From contig NZ_FPKV01000006.1 of NCBI RefSeq assembly GCF_900114265.1, positions 1-64,000 of the forward strand: a stretch of DNA of 64,000 nt. Reading direction: 5' to 3'. Origin of the DNA: Flaviramulus basaltis (GTDB lineage Bacteria; Bacteroidota; Bacteroidia; Flavobacteriales; Flavobacteriaceae). Made by a program: the position numbers and the translations under genes. Shown piece by piece: positions 54,053 to 62,011 of this stretch. The number at the start of each line of letters is the position of its first letter. Position 1 is the stretch's first letter. Under the pieces are notes generated by a model. It saw only the letters and a list, made by a program, of their open reading frames with translations, was not told the DNA's origin and did no database searches.

Positions 54053-54073
54053 CAAAAAAAATAAAGCAAATTT

Positions 54074-55699
54074 ATGTTATCAGTATCTAACCTTTCGGTG
54101 CAATTTGGAAAACGTATTCTTTTTGATGAAGTAAATACAACTTTTAATAATGGCAATTGCTACGGTATTATTGGTGCTAATGGTTCTGGGAAATCTACAT
54201 TTTTAAAAATTATTTCTGGAAAAACAGAGCCAACATCTGGTCAAGTTCATTTAGAGTCTGGTAAACGTATGTCTGTTTTGGAGCAAGATCATAATTTATA
54301 TGATGAGCATACTGTATTAGAAACAATTTTAATGGGTAATAAACCTTTATTTAAAATTAAAACTGAAATTGATGCGCTTTATGCAGATTACACTGATGAA
54401 AATGCAGATAAAATAGGGGAACTTCAAGTAAAATTTGAAGAAATGGATGGCTGGAATGCAGATAGTAATGCAGCATCTATGTTATCTAATTTAGGGATTA
54501 AAGAAGAGTTTCATTACACTTTAATGGCAGATTTAGATGGAAAGCAAAAAGTACGTGTGTTATTAGCACAAGCTTTATTTGGAAATCCTGATTTGCTAAT
54601 TATGGATGAGCCTACCAATGATTTGGATTATGAAACGATTTCTTGGTTAGAAAACTTTTTAGCAAATTATGATAACTGTGTTATAGTGGTATCTCATGAT
54701 AGACACTTTTTAGATTCTGTTTGTACTCATATTTCTGATATCGATTTTGGAAAGATTAATAATTATTCAGGTAATTATACCTTTTGGTATGAGTCTTCTC
54801 AATTAGCTGCTCGTCAACATGCACAACAAAACAAAAAAGCAGAAGAAAAGAAAAAGGAATTAGAAGAATTTATTCGTCGTTTTTCTGCCAACGTTGCTAA
54901 AAGCAAGCAAGCGACTAGTAGAAAAAAGATGATTGAAAAACTTAATATAGGTGATATTAGAAGAACTAGTCGTCGTTATCCAGCTATTATTTTTGAAAGA
55001 GAAAGAGAAGCGGGAGATCAAATATTAAATATTGAAAAATTAGAAGCATCAATTGAAGGTGAAATTTTATTTAAAAACATCGATTTAAATCTTGCAAAAG
55101 GAGATAAAGTAGTTGTGTTTTCAAGAGATTCAAGAGCAACAACTGCATTTTATCAAATTATAAATAATTACGAAAAAGCAGATGCCGGTAAATTTGATTG
55201 GGGTGTAACTACAACACAATCATACTTACCATTAGATAATAGTGAGTTTTTTAATAATGACTTAAGTTTAGTAGATTGGTTACGTCAATGGGCTACTACA
55301 GAAGAAGAACGCGAAGAAGTTCATATTCGTGGATTTTTAGGAAAGATGATTTTTAGTGGTGAAGAAGCCCTTAAAAAATCGAATGTATTATCTGGAGGCG
55401 AAAAAGTGCGTTGTATGCTAAGTAGGATGATGATGGTAAGAGCAAATGTTTTAATGCTAGACGAGCCTACAAACCACTTAGACTTAGAAAGTATTACTGC
55501 ATTTAATAATTCGCTTAAAAACTTTAAAGGCACTATGTTGTTTACAACTCACGATCATGAGTTTGCACAAACTGTAGCCAATAGAGTAGTGGAGCTAACG
55601 CCAAATGGTGTTATAGACCGTTACACTACTTTTGATGAATATATGCAAGACAAGAAAATTAAGGAATTGCGTGATAAAATGTATGCAGTAACTGCTTAA
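54074..55699 (+). CDS. ABC-F family ATPase (YbiT-like)
   Basis: This is a 541-residue soluble protein with two ABC ATPase halves and no membrane domain, the layout of the ABC-F ribosome-associated translation factors. Half 1 has Walker A GANGSGKS (34-41), a degenerate signature DLDGKQKVRVLLAQ in place of LSGGQ, and Walker B LLIMDEPTNDLD. A charged linker (about 245-300, EEKKKELEEFIRRFSANVAKSKQATSRKKMIEKL) is the P-site-tRNA interaction motif region. Half 2 keeps LSGGEKVRCMLSRMM and VLMLDEPTNHLD, but its Walker A is replaced by FSRDSRATT, so only half 1 has a normal P-loop. This is usual for the Bacteroidetes members as I know them. It converges on the DUF2007 gene with no gap. Confidence 0.9.
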   Translation: MLSVSNLSVQFGKRILFDEVNTTFNNGNCYGIIGANGSGKSTFLKIISGKTEPTSGQVHLESGKRMSVLEQDHNLYDEHTVLETILMGNKPLFKIKTEIDALYADYTDENADKIGELQVKFEEMDGWNADSNAASMLSNLGIKEEFHYTLMADLDGKQKVRVLLAQALFGNPDLLIMDEPTNDLDYETISWLENFLANYDNCVIVVSHDRHFLDSVCTHISDIDFGKINNYSGNYTFWYESSQLAARQHAQQNKKAEEKKKELEEFIRRFSANVAKSKQATSRKKMIEKLNIGDIRRTSRRYPAIIFEREREAGDQILNIEKLEASIEGEILFKNIDLNLAKGDKVVVFSRDSRATTAFYQIINNYEKADAGKFDWGVTTTQSYLPLDNSEFFNNDLSLVDWLRQWATTEEEREEVHIRGFLGKMIFSGEEALKKSNVLSGGEKVRCMLSRMMMVRANVLMLDEPTNHLDLESITAFNNSLKNFKGTMLFTTHDHEFAQTVANRVVELTPNGVIDRYTTFDEYMQDKKIKELRDKMYAVTA

Positions 55700-55936
55700 T
55701 TAGTTTTGCAGTTCTGATATAATGTTTTCAACAACCAAAACAGCTTTGTCAAGTTCGTCTTTATGAACAAAAACTTGTTGAAAAACAGCGTTTGAGGTTC
55801 CGAAAATAGGGATTAGACCAGAGTCTGTTTGATCTTTTAAAACAGGAATAATGTTTTCTTTTTCTAATTCAGAAACAATACGTTGTACCATTAGAAAATC
55901 ACCGGTATATATTTTAATATAGTTTGAATCTTGCAT
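55700..55936 (-). CDS. DUF2007 domain protein
   Basis: This is a 78-residue cytoplasmic protein with the DUF2007 pattern: YIKIYTGDFLMVQRIVSELEKENI, then a short loop and VFVHKDELDKA. The family is described as a putative signal-transducing, ferredoxin-like-fold protein, and the biological role is unknown. Its stop codon directly adjoins that of the ABC-F gene on the other strand (55699/55700). Confidence 0.85.
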   Translation of the reverse strand: MQDSNYIKIYTGDFLMVQRIVSELEKENIIPVLKDQTDSGLIPIFGTSNAVFQQVFVHKDELDKAVLVVENIISELQN

Positions 55937-56005
55937 AGTTTCTATAGTTTAGAATGGTCAAACTAAATATACGAACTTTTTATTTATTTACGAAGCTATA
56001 TAATA

Positions 56006-56857
56006 TCAAAAACTTCCTGTAAGACCTATTTTATTTCCAACAAAAGTAAAATTCCATGAAATCTGTTTTTCTTTTTTTGAATAATCGTAGGCATTAGTTT
56101 TGAATAGAAATTTATCAATAGAATCCACCACTACAATACTTAAAACAGTAGCGATACCTACATCTGTTAGCCAATGTGCACCAGCAAACAATCTAGATAA
56201 TGGAGCAATAGAACCTAATGTATAAACACCTACTTTAGACCAAGTATTATCAAACTGTTTGGCAATGGAGTGTGCCATGGTTATTGATAAAACAGTATGA
56301 CCAGATGGAAAAGAATGAAATGAAGGTTCATTAGACCAAAACCTAAACTCATTACTTTTATATACATTATTTGGGCGAGTTCTACCAAAAGCTGTTTTAC
56401 TCAAACTTTGTAAAAGGCCAGTGGTAAAAGAAGAAGAAATAATTAGAACACTAGTTTTTCTTAGCTTTTCATTTTTAGTAAAAAGACCAACGCCATATAA
56501 AGTCGCATTTGTTATAAAATATACTTGTGGACTTCCAAAACGTGTGCCAATTTCTTGAATTAGTTCTGGCACATGAGGCTCATTTCGTATAAAAAACGCA
56601 CTAGCTTCGTCATCAATGGTTGATAAAGCTAAAGAGCCTATAATTATAGAACTTAAGGTTGTGAAGTCTTTCTTTTTCCAAAAAAAAGGTCTTGAAAAAG
56701 AATAACCAACGCCTTTAATACCTTGTTTTAAATCGTAAAGAGCTAATTTTCCAATTGAAGTTGTATCACTAACCTTTTCTGTATTAAAAATATTTTGTTG
56801 GGCATTTAGCTTTAAGATAAAGAAAATGGCAACAATAAAAATAGAGATGTTTTTCAA
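56006..56857 (-). CDS. PAP2-family phosphatase, exported
   Basis: This is a 283-residue protein with an N-terminal signal peptide ending LNA and Gln at +1. It has all three motifs of type 2 phosphatidic acid phosphatases: KTAFGRTRP, FPSGHT and SRLFAGAHWLTD. These supply the catalytic histidines and the phosphate-binding arginines. Substrates in this family include phosphatidate, undecaprenyl pyrophosphate and other lipid phosphates, and which applies here cannot be told. Hydrophobic segments suggest membrane association on the periplasmic side. It starts eight bases after the pheT stop, so the two are probably co-transcribed. Confidence 0.88.
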   Translation of the reverse strand: MKNISIFIVAIFFILKLNAQQNIFNTEKVSDTTSIGKLALYDLKQGIKGVGYSFSRPFFWKKKDFTTLSSIIIGSLALSTIDDEASAFFIRNEPHVPELIQEIGTRFGSPQVYFITNATLYGVGLFTKNEKLRKTSVLIISSSFTTGLLQSLSKTAFGRTRPNNVYKSNEFRFWSNEPSFHSFPSGHTVLSITMAHSIAKQFDNTWSKVGVYTLGSIAPLSRLFAGAHWLTDVGIATVLSIVVVDSIDKFLFKTNAYDYSKKEKQISWNFTFVGNKIGLTGSF

Positions 56858-56865
56858 TATAAATA

Positions 56866-59292
56866 TTATCTTAATTCTGCTCCAAGCTGATTTTCAAAAC
56901 TTTGTTGCAATTTGCTCATAATTTTGTCAATCTGCTTATCAGTTAGAGTTTTGTTATCATCTTGTAATGTGAAACTAACCGCATAACTTTTTTTACCTTG
57001 AGGTAAATTTTTACCTTGATAAACATCAAACAAGTTTACGCTTTTAAGCAATTGCTTTTCGCTTTGTTTAGCAATCTTATAAATAGATTCAAAATTCACA
57101 TTATCATCTAATAATAAGGCAAAGTCACGCTTTACTTCAGGGTATTTAGTAATTGATTTAAATGTGATTTTATTTCGTTTTACTAAATCTAAAATGTTAT
57201 CCCAATTAAAATCGGCGTAAAGTACATCTTGAGAAATATCAAAATGTTTCAATACAGATTTTTTCACTAAACCAAAATCAACAAGTTTAATTTTTCCTAG
57301 ACCTAAACTTATACCTTCACTAAATAAATCATTTTTTATAGGGGTTTCATTATATCTTGAAATACCTAAACGCTCTAAAATTGTGGCAATACTTCCTTTT
57401 AAAAAGAAAAAATCACTCTTTCTACCTAAAGATAGCCAACTTTCTTGTAGTTGATTTCCTGTAACAAATAACGATAAATGTTTGAATTCTTCGCGTTTAT
57501 CATCATAACCATGATACGTTTTTCCAAATTCAAAAAGCTTTAAATCGGCACGTTTTCTATTAATGTTAAACGAAACAGCCTCTAAACCAGAAAACAATAA
57601 AGACTGTCTTAAAACAGACAAGTCATTACTTAAGGGGTTTAACATTGAAATATTATGTTCTTCCTTTAACTGCTCACTTAAACCAACATAATTTGGTGTT
57701 GTAAGAGAATTTGAAAGTATTTCGAAAAAACCTTGAGACGCTAATTGATTACCAATTATATTTTGAATTTTATAATCTTCAAATTTAGATGTACCAGAAA
57801 TAGACGCATTAAGTTTTGTTGTTGTTGCAATATTATTGTAACCATAAACACGTAAAATTTCTTCAATAATATCTGCTTCACGCTCTACATCGTTTCGATA
57901 TGCAGGCACAGTTAAACCTAAACCTGCTTCAGTAACATTATTAACCTTAATTTCTAAAGAGGTTAAAATACGTTTTATAGTTTCCTTAGGGATTTCTTCA
58001 CCTATTAGTTTTTTTGCATTTTCAAAGCTTAAACGAACTTCAAAATCTTTAATTTTATTTGGATATAAATCAATAATATCGCTTGTTATTTCTCCGCCAG
58101 CAAGTTCTTGAATTAATAAAGCTGCACGTTTTAGAGCATATTCAGTAATATTTGGATCAATACCACGCTCAAACCTAAAAGAAGCATCAGTATTTAATGC
58201 ATGTCTTTTTGCAGATTTACGAATACTTACGGGATTAAAATAAGCGCTTTCTAAGAAGATATTAGTTGTCGCATCAGAAACGCCAGAATTTATACCGCCA
58301 AAAACGCCAGCGATACACATAGGTTTTTCTTTATCACAAATCATTAAATCATCTTCGTGTAATTCTCGCTCAACACCATCTAAGGTTGTGAATTTAGTGC
58401 CTGCTTCTAATGTTTTAACTTCAATTTTATTGCCAGAAATTTTTGTAGCATCAAAAGCATGCAAAGGTTGACCTAATTCGTGTAAAACATAATTTGTAGC
58501 ATCAACAATATTATTTATTGGGCTTAAACCAATAGCTTTTAAACGGTGTTGTAGCCAAACTGGAGATTCTTTTACTTTTACTCCAGAAATAGTGACACCG
58601 CAATAACGAGGTGCTAAGTCTTTGTTAATAACATCAACATCTATTTTAAGAGTTCTGTTATCTACATGAAATGGACTAACTGAGGGCGTAATTAGTTCTA
58701 AGTTAATCTCTTTTTGCACTAAACCAGCTTTTAAATCGCGTGCAACACCAAAGTGACTCATAGCGTCTGCTCTGTTTGGAGTTAATCCAATTTCAAAAAC
58801 CTGATCATTTTCTATATCAAAAATATTAGCAGCAAGAGTACCAACTTTTATATCGTTGTCTAAAATTAAAATACCATCATGCGATTTTCCTAAACCTAAC
58901 TCATCTTCGGCACAAATCATTCCATGGCTTTCTTCACCTCTAATCTTACCCTTTTTAATGGTCCAAGCTTCACCTTCTTCAGTATATAAAGTAGTTCCTA
59001 TAGTAGCAACAGGTACTTTTTGTCCAGCAGCAACATTAGGTGCGCCACAAACAATTTGCACAGGAGATTCTGTGCCAATATTAACTGTAGTAATGTTTAA
59101 TTTATCAGCATTTGGGTGTTTTGTACAAGTTAAAACTTCACCAACAACAACACCTTCTAATCCACCTTTTACAGATTGATATGCTTCAATACCTTCAACC
59201 TCAAGTCCTAAATCTGTTAGTAATTCGCTTGTTTGTTCTGGTGTCCAATCTGTTTTTAAAAATTGTTTTAACCAATTATATGAAATCTTCAT
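56866..59292 (-). CDS. pheT: Phenylalanine-tRNA ligase beta subunit
   Basis: This 808-residue subunit charges tRNA-Phe together with the alpha subunit (PheS, not in this window). In order it has the start MKISYNWLKQFL, the EMAP/tRNA-binding B1 domain (VVVGEVLTCTKHPNADKLNITTVN, about 50-160), the B3/B4 region (NIVDATNYVLHELGQPLHAFDA), the B5 domain (about 400-480), the catalytic-like core and the C-terminal ferredoxin-fold anticodon-binding domain (KYPEVKRDFALLLDD to the end). Full length is normal for bacteria. It has a well-spaced promoter on the minus strand and a PAP2 phosphatase gene downstream. Confidence 0.97.
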   Translation of the reverse strand: MKISYNWLKQFLKTDWTPEQTSELLTDLGLEVEGIEAYQSVKGGLEGVVVGEVLTCTKHPNADKLNITTVNIGTESPVQIVCGAPNVAAGQKVPVATIGTTLYTEEGEAWTIKKGKIRGEESHGMICAEDELGLGKSHDGILILDNDIKVGTLAANIFDIENDQVFEIGLTPNRADAMSHFGVARDLKAGLVQKEINLELITPSVSPFHVDNRTLKIDVDVINKDLAPRYCGVTISGVKVKESPVWLQHRLKAIGLSPINNIVDATNYVLHELGQPLHAFDATKISGNKIEVKTLEAGTKFTTLDGVERELHEDDLMICDKEKPMCIAGVFGGINSGVSDATTNIFLESAYFNPVSIRKSAKRHALNTDASFRFERGIDPNITEYALKRAALLIQELAGGEITSDIIDLYPNKIKDFEVRLSFENAKKLIGEEIPKETIKRILTSLEIKVNNVTEAGLGLTVPAYRNDVEREADIIEEILRVYGYNNIATTTKLNASISGTSKFEDYKIQNIIGNQLASQGFFEILSNSLTTPNYVGLSEQLKEEHNISMLNPLSNDLSVLRQSLLFSGLEAVSFNINRKRADLKLFEFGKTYHGYDDKREEFKHLSLFVTGNQLQESWLSLGRKSDFFFLKGSIATILERLGISRYNETPIKNDLFSEGISLGLGKIKLVDFGLVKKSVLKHFDISQDVLYADFNWDNILDLVKRNKITFKSITKYPEVKRDFALLLDDNVNFESIYKIAKQSEKQLLKSVNLFDVYQGKNLPQGKKSYAVSFTLQDDNKTLTDKQIDKIMSKLQQSFENQLGAELR

Positions 59293-59316
59293 AAATCATT
59301 TTCCTATTTAAGGGCG

Positions 59317-59347
59317 TAAAGATAAAATATTGCGGTTAGCATTCAAA
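59317..59347 (-). promoter_or_regulatory. Bacteroidetes-type promoter of pheT
   Basis: On the minus strand, TTTG (59347-59344), exactly 19 bases, then TATCTTTA (59324-59317) matches TTTG-N19-TAnnTTTG except for the last base. It lies about 25 bases before the pheT start. Confidence 0.75.
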
Positions 59348-59423
59348 CAAAGCGTTCTAAATTGTCATTTAAAAAGAGTTTTTTTGTTAGTATCTTGCCG
59401 CAAATTCGATTAATATAATTTAA

Positions 59424-60647
59424 ATGAATAGTATGAGGCCCCTTTTTTTATTAGCATGTATGTTTATAGTTTTTTCTTGTAAAGAAGAAAACAAGATTAA
59501 CAAACTAGAAACTGGAAGGTTTAGAGCTGAATTAAAAGTAAACGACACTCTTAATTTACCTTTTAATTTTGAAGTGCTTTCAGAAAATAAACTCAATATT
59601 TATAATGCAGAAGAAGTCATAGATGTAGATGATATTTCTTATAAGAATGATTCCGTTTATATAAATATGCCAGTTTTTGAAGGCTTTATTGTTGCTAAAT
59701 TAGAAGAAGGAAAACTTAAGGGGAGTTTTATAAAACCAAGTTTAAATAGAATAATGCCTTTCAAAGCTGAAAAAAACGATACTAGATTTGAAGTTTCTAA
59801 AAGAGTATCCAAACAAAATATGACAGGAAATTGGGAAGCTGTTTTTAGTCCAGATATTGAAGAAGATAAATATATAGCAAAAGGTGTTTTTAAACAAAAC
59901 GGTAATATTGTTACTGGAACTTTTAGAACAACAACAGGAGATTACAGGTATTTAGAAGGTGTATTAAATGGTAATCAATTAAAACTCTCAACTTTTGATG
60001 GTGCTCACGCTTTTCTATTTACAGCTACGGTTACAGATAGCACTATGATTGGAAATTTTTATTCTGGAAATCATTTTAAAGAGCCTTTTGTTGCAAAACG
60101 TAATGATGTTTTTGAATTACCAGATGCTAATACATTAACGTTTTTAAAAGAAGGCTATGATAATGTTGCATTTTCTTTTCCAGATGAAAATGGTGATATT
60201 ATTTCTTTAACTGATAATCGTTTTAAAGATAAAGTGGTTTTGTTACAAATTATGGGAACATGGTGCCCAAATTGTTTAGATGAAAGTAAGTATTATTCAG
60301 AATTTTATAAAAACAACAAAGACAAAGATTTTGAAATTATTGCATTAGCTTTTGAATATGTTAAAACTGAAGATGCTGCGTTTAAAAATATAAAACGTTT
60401 AAAAAAAGGAGCAGGAATTGATTATCCAGTTTTATTAGCACAATATGGTTCAAGCAGTAAAGTAAAGGCTAATGAAAAATTACCCATGTTAAATCACATT
60501 TTATCTTACCCAACAACCATTTTTATTGATAAAAAAGGGAAGGTTAGAAAAATACACACAGGCTTTAATGGACCAGCAACAGGTGAAAAATTTGTTGAGT
60601 TTAAAGCAGAATTCAAAGAATTTGTAAGTGAGTTATTTAGTGAATAA
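59424..60647 (+). CDS. TlpA-like thiol-disulfide oxidoreductase, lipoprotein
   Basis: This is a 407-residue lipoprotein (VFSC, Cys19). The first 240 or so residues form a beta-rich domain typical of Bacteroidetes TlpA-like lipoproteins (MTGNWEAVFSPD…AKGVFKQNGNIVTGTFRTTTGDYRYLEGVLNG). A thioredoxin/redoxin domain follows, with active site WCPNC (Cys281 and Cys284) in LLQIMGTWCPNCLDE and the cis-proline loop SYPTTIFID. It should reduce or exchange disulfides of exported proteins in the periplasm. It contrasts with the lipoprotein at 52447-53868, which has lost the CxxC. It is divergent from pheT. Confidence 0.9.
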   Translation: MNSMRPLFLLACMFIVFSCKEENKINKLETGRFRAELKVNDTLNLPFNFEVLSENKLNIYNAEEVIDVDDISYKNDSVYINMPVFEGFIVAKLEEGKLKGSFIKPSLNRIMPFKAEKNDTRFEVSKRVSKQNMTGNWEAVFSPDIEEDKYIAKGVFKQNGNIVTGTFRTTTGDYRYLEGVLNGNQLKLSTFDGAHAFLFTATVTDSTMIGNFYSGNHFKEPFVAKRNDVFELPDANTLTFLKEGYDNVAFSFPDENGDIISLTDNRFKDKVVLLQIMGTWCPNCLDESKYYSEFYKNNKDKDFEIIALAFEYVKTEDAAFKNIKRLKKGAGIDYPVLLAQYGSSSKVKANEKLPMLNHILSYPTTIFIDKKGKVRKIHTGFNGPATGEKFVEFKAEFKEFVSELFSE

Positions 60648-61177
60648 TTTTTTGTTTTTGTTTTAAAAGCTTAATTACACTTTCTCTAGAAAAGTATTTG
60701 CACTTTTATATATAATATTCACAATTTACAATTCCCGACCTAGAAGCTTATTGGGAAAAGGAATAGGTTTTCTCAGATATATCTTTATCAAATAAGTATG
60801 TAATCTTTTATCTTTATTTTTTGTTTTTACTAACAGTGATATAAATTTGTAATTCTCCAGCATTAATTTACAGTTCCATAGTATAATTATAAAAAAGTTT
60901 GGCACTTTAGAATTTGTAATAAAGTTCCATTTTATATGGATTTCAGTAGTTTTTACGCTATTTTTAAAAATAAAGTTTTTTTTCTCAGATAACCAATAAA
61001 GATTAGAAAAACCTTTATAAAATGTTGTTGCATTCTGTACAAGAATTAACAAAACCTAAACGTGAATATTAATACGTTTTTATAAAATAACTTTATTAAA
61101 ATCTTAACACAAACCAAAATATAACTTGTTAAATTCATAGTAATATTTAAATCTAGTATAACTAAAGTACAAAATAT
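60648..61177 (+). other. 530-base intergenic region
   Basis: No convincing gene lies here. A 108-codon minus-strand frame (60726-61052) has no recognisable features and looks like chance in A/T-rich DNA. No clear terminator, promoter or RNA structure was found. Confidence 0.4.
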
Positions 61178-61996
61178 ATGCAAAAACCAAATAATAGATT
61201 AGCAGGACAAACATGTATTGTAACGGGAGCAAGCTCAGGAATAGGAGAGGCTGTTGCTACTGCAATTGGGCTGGATGGTGCCAATGTGGTAGTAAATTAT
61301 AATTCGCATCCTGAAATAGCAGAAGAAATAGCTCATAAAATTTCAATTAATAATCTTTGTGGTGATGCTATTGCGATACAATGTGATGTGAGTAAAGAAG
61401 ATCAAGTGCAAGCCATGTTTAAACAAACCATTAACCATTTTGGTACAGTAGATATTTGTATACCCAATGCAGGATTGCAAAAGGATGCAACTTTACACGA
61501 AATGTCACTTGCCGATTGGCAATTGGTTATCGATGTAAATTTAACAGGACAGTTTTTATGTGCTAGAGAAGCTATTCGTGAATTTTTACGTCGAGGAATT
61601 CGTCCTGAAATATCAAAATCTATAGGAAAAATTATTCATATGAGTTCTGTGCATCAAATAATTCCTTGGGCAGGTCATGCTAATTATGCCGCATCAAAAG
61701 GTGCTATTGTAATGCTTATGGAAAGTATTTGTCAGGAATATGCTCCTCAAAAAGTACGTTGTAACAGCATTGCTCCAGGTGCCATTAAAACACCTATTAA
61801 TAAACCTGCTTGGGAAACTCCAGAAGCCTTAACAGAATTAAATAAATTAATTCCATACAAAAGAATAGGTGTTCCAGAAGATATTGGGAGCGCAGCCGCA
61901 TGGTTGGCTTCAGATGAATCTGAATATATTAATGGAACGACCATTTTTGTTGATGGAGGTATGACCTGCTATCCAGGGTTTACAACAAACGGTTAA
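61178..61996 (+). CDS. Short-chain dehydrogenase, glucose 1-dehydrogenase-like
   Basis: This is a 272-residue classical SDR with TGASSGIG (16-23), PNAGLQ, the catalytic Ser in HMSSVHQ, YAASKGA with the Tyr/Lys pair, and the typical ending YINGTTIFVDGGMTCYPGF. The C-terminal pattern is that of glucose 1-dehydrogenases (beta-D-glucose to glucono-lactone with NAD(P)+). The following gene encodes a GH63/MGH1-like glycosidase, and only 15 bases separate them, so glucose released by that enzyme could be the substrate. The assignment within the SDR family is moderate. Confidence 0.82.
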   Translation: MQKPNNRLAGQTCIVTGASSGIGEAVATAIGLDGANVVVNYNSHPEIAEEIAHKISINNLCGDAIAIQCDVSKEDQVQAMFKQTINHFGTVDICIPNAGLQKDATLHEMSLADWQLVIDVNLTGQFLCAREAIREFLRRGIRPEISKSIGKIIHMSSVHQIIPWAGHANYAASKGAIVMLMESICQEYAPQKVRCNSIAPGAIKTPINKPAWETPEALTELNKLIPYKRIGVPEDIGSAAAWLASDESEYINGTTIFVDGGMTCYPGFTTNG

Positions 61997-62011
61997 TAAG
62001 TAGGAATTCAA

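Noticed and set aside
60726-61052. Minus-strand ORF of 108 codons in the 530-base gap
   Set aside because: It has no recognisable domain, signal peptide or promoter, and its composition looks like translated A/T-rich non-coding DNA.
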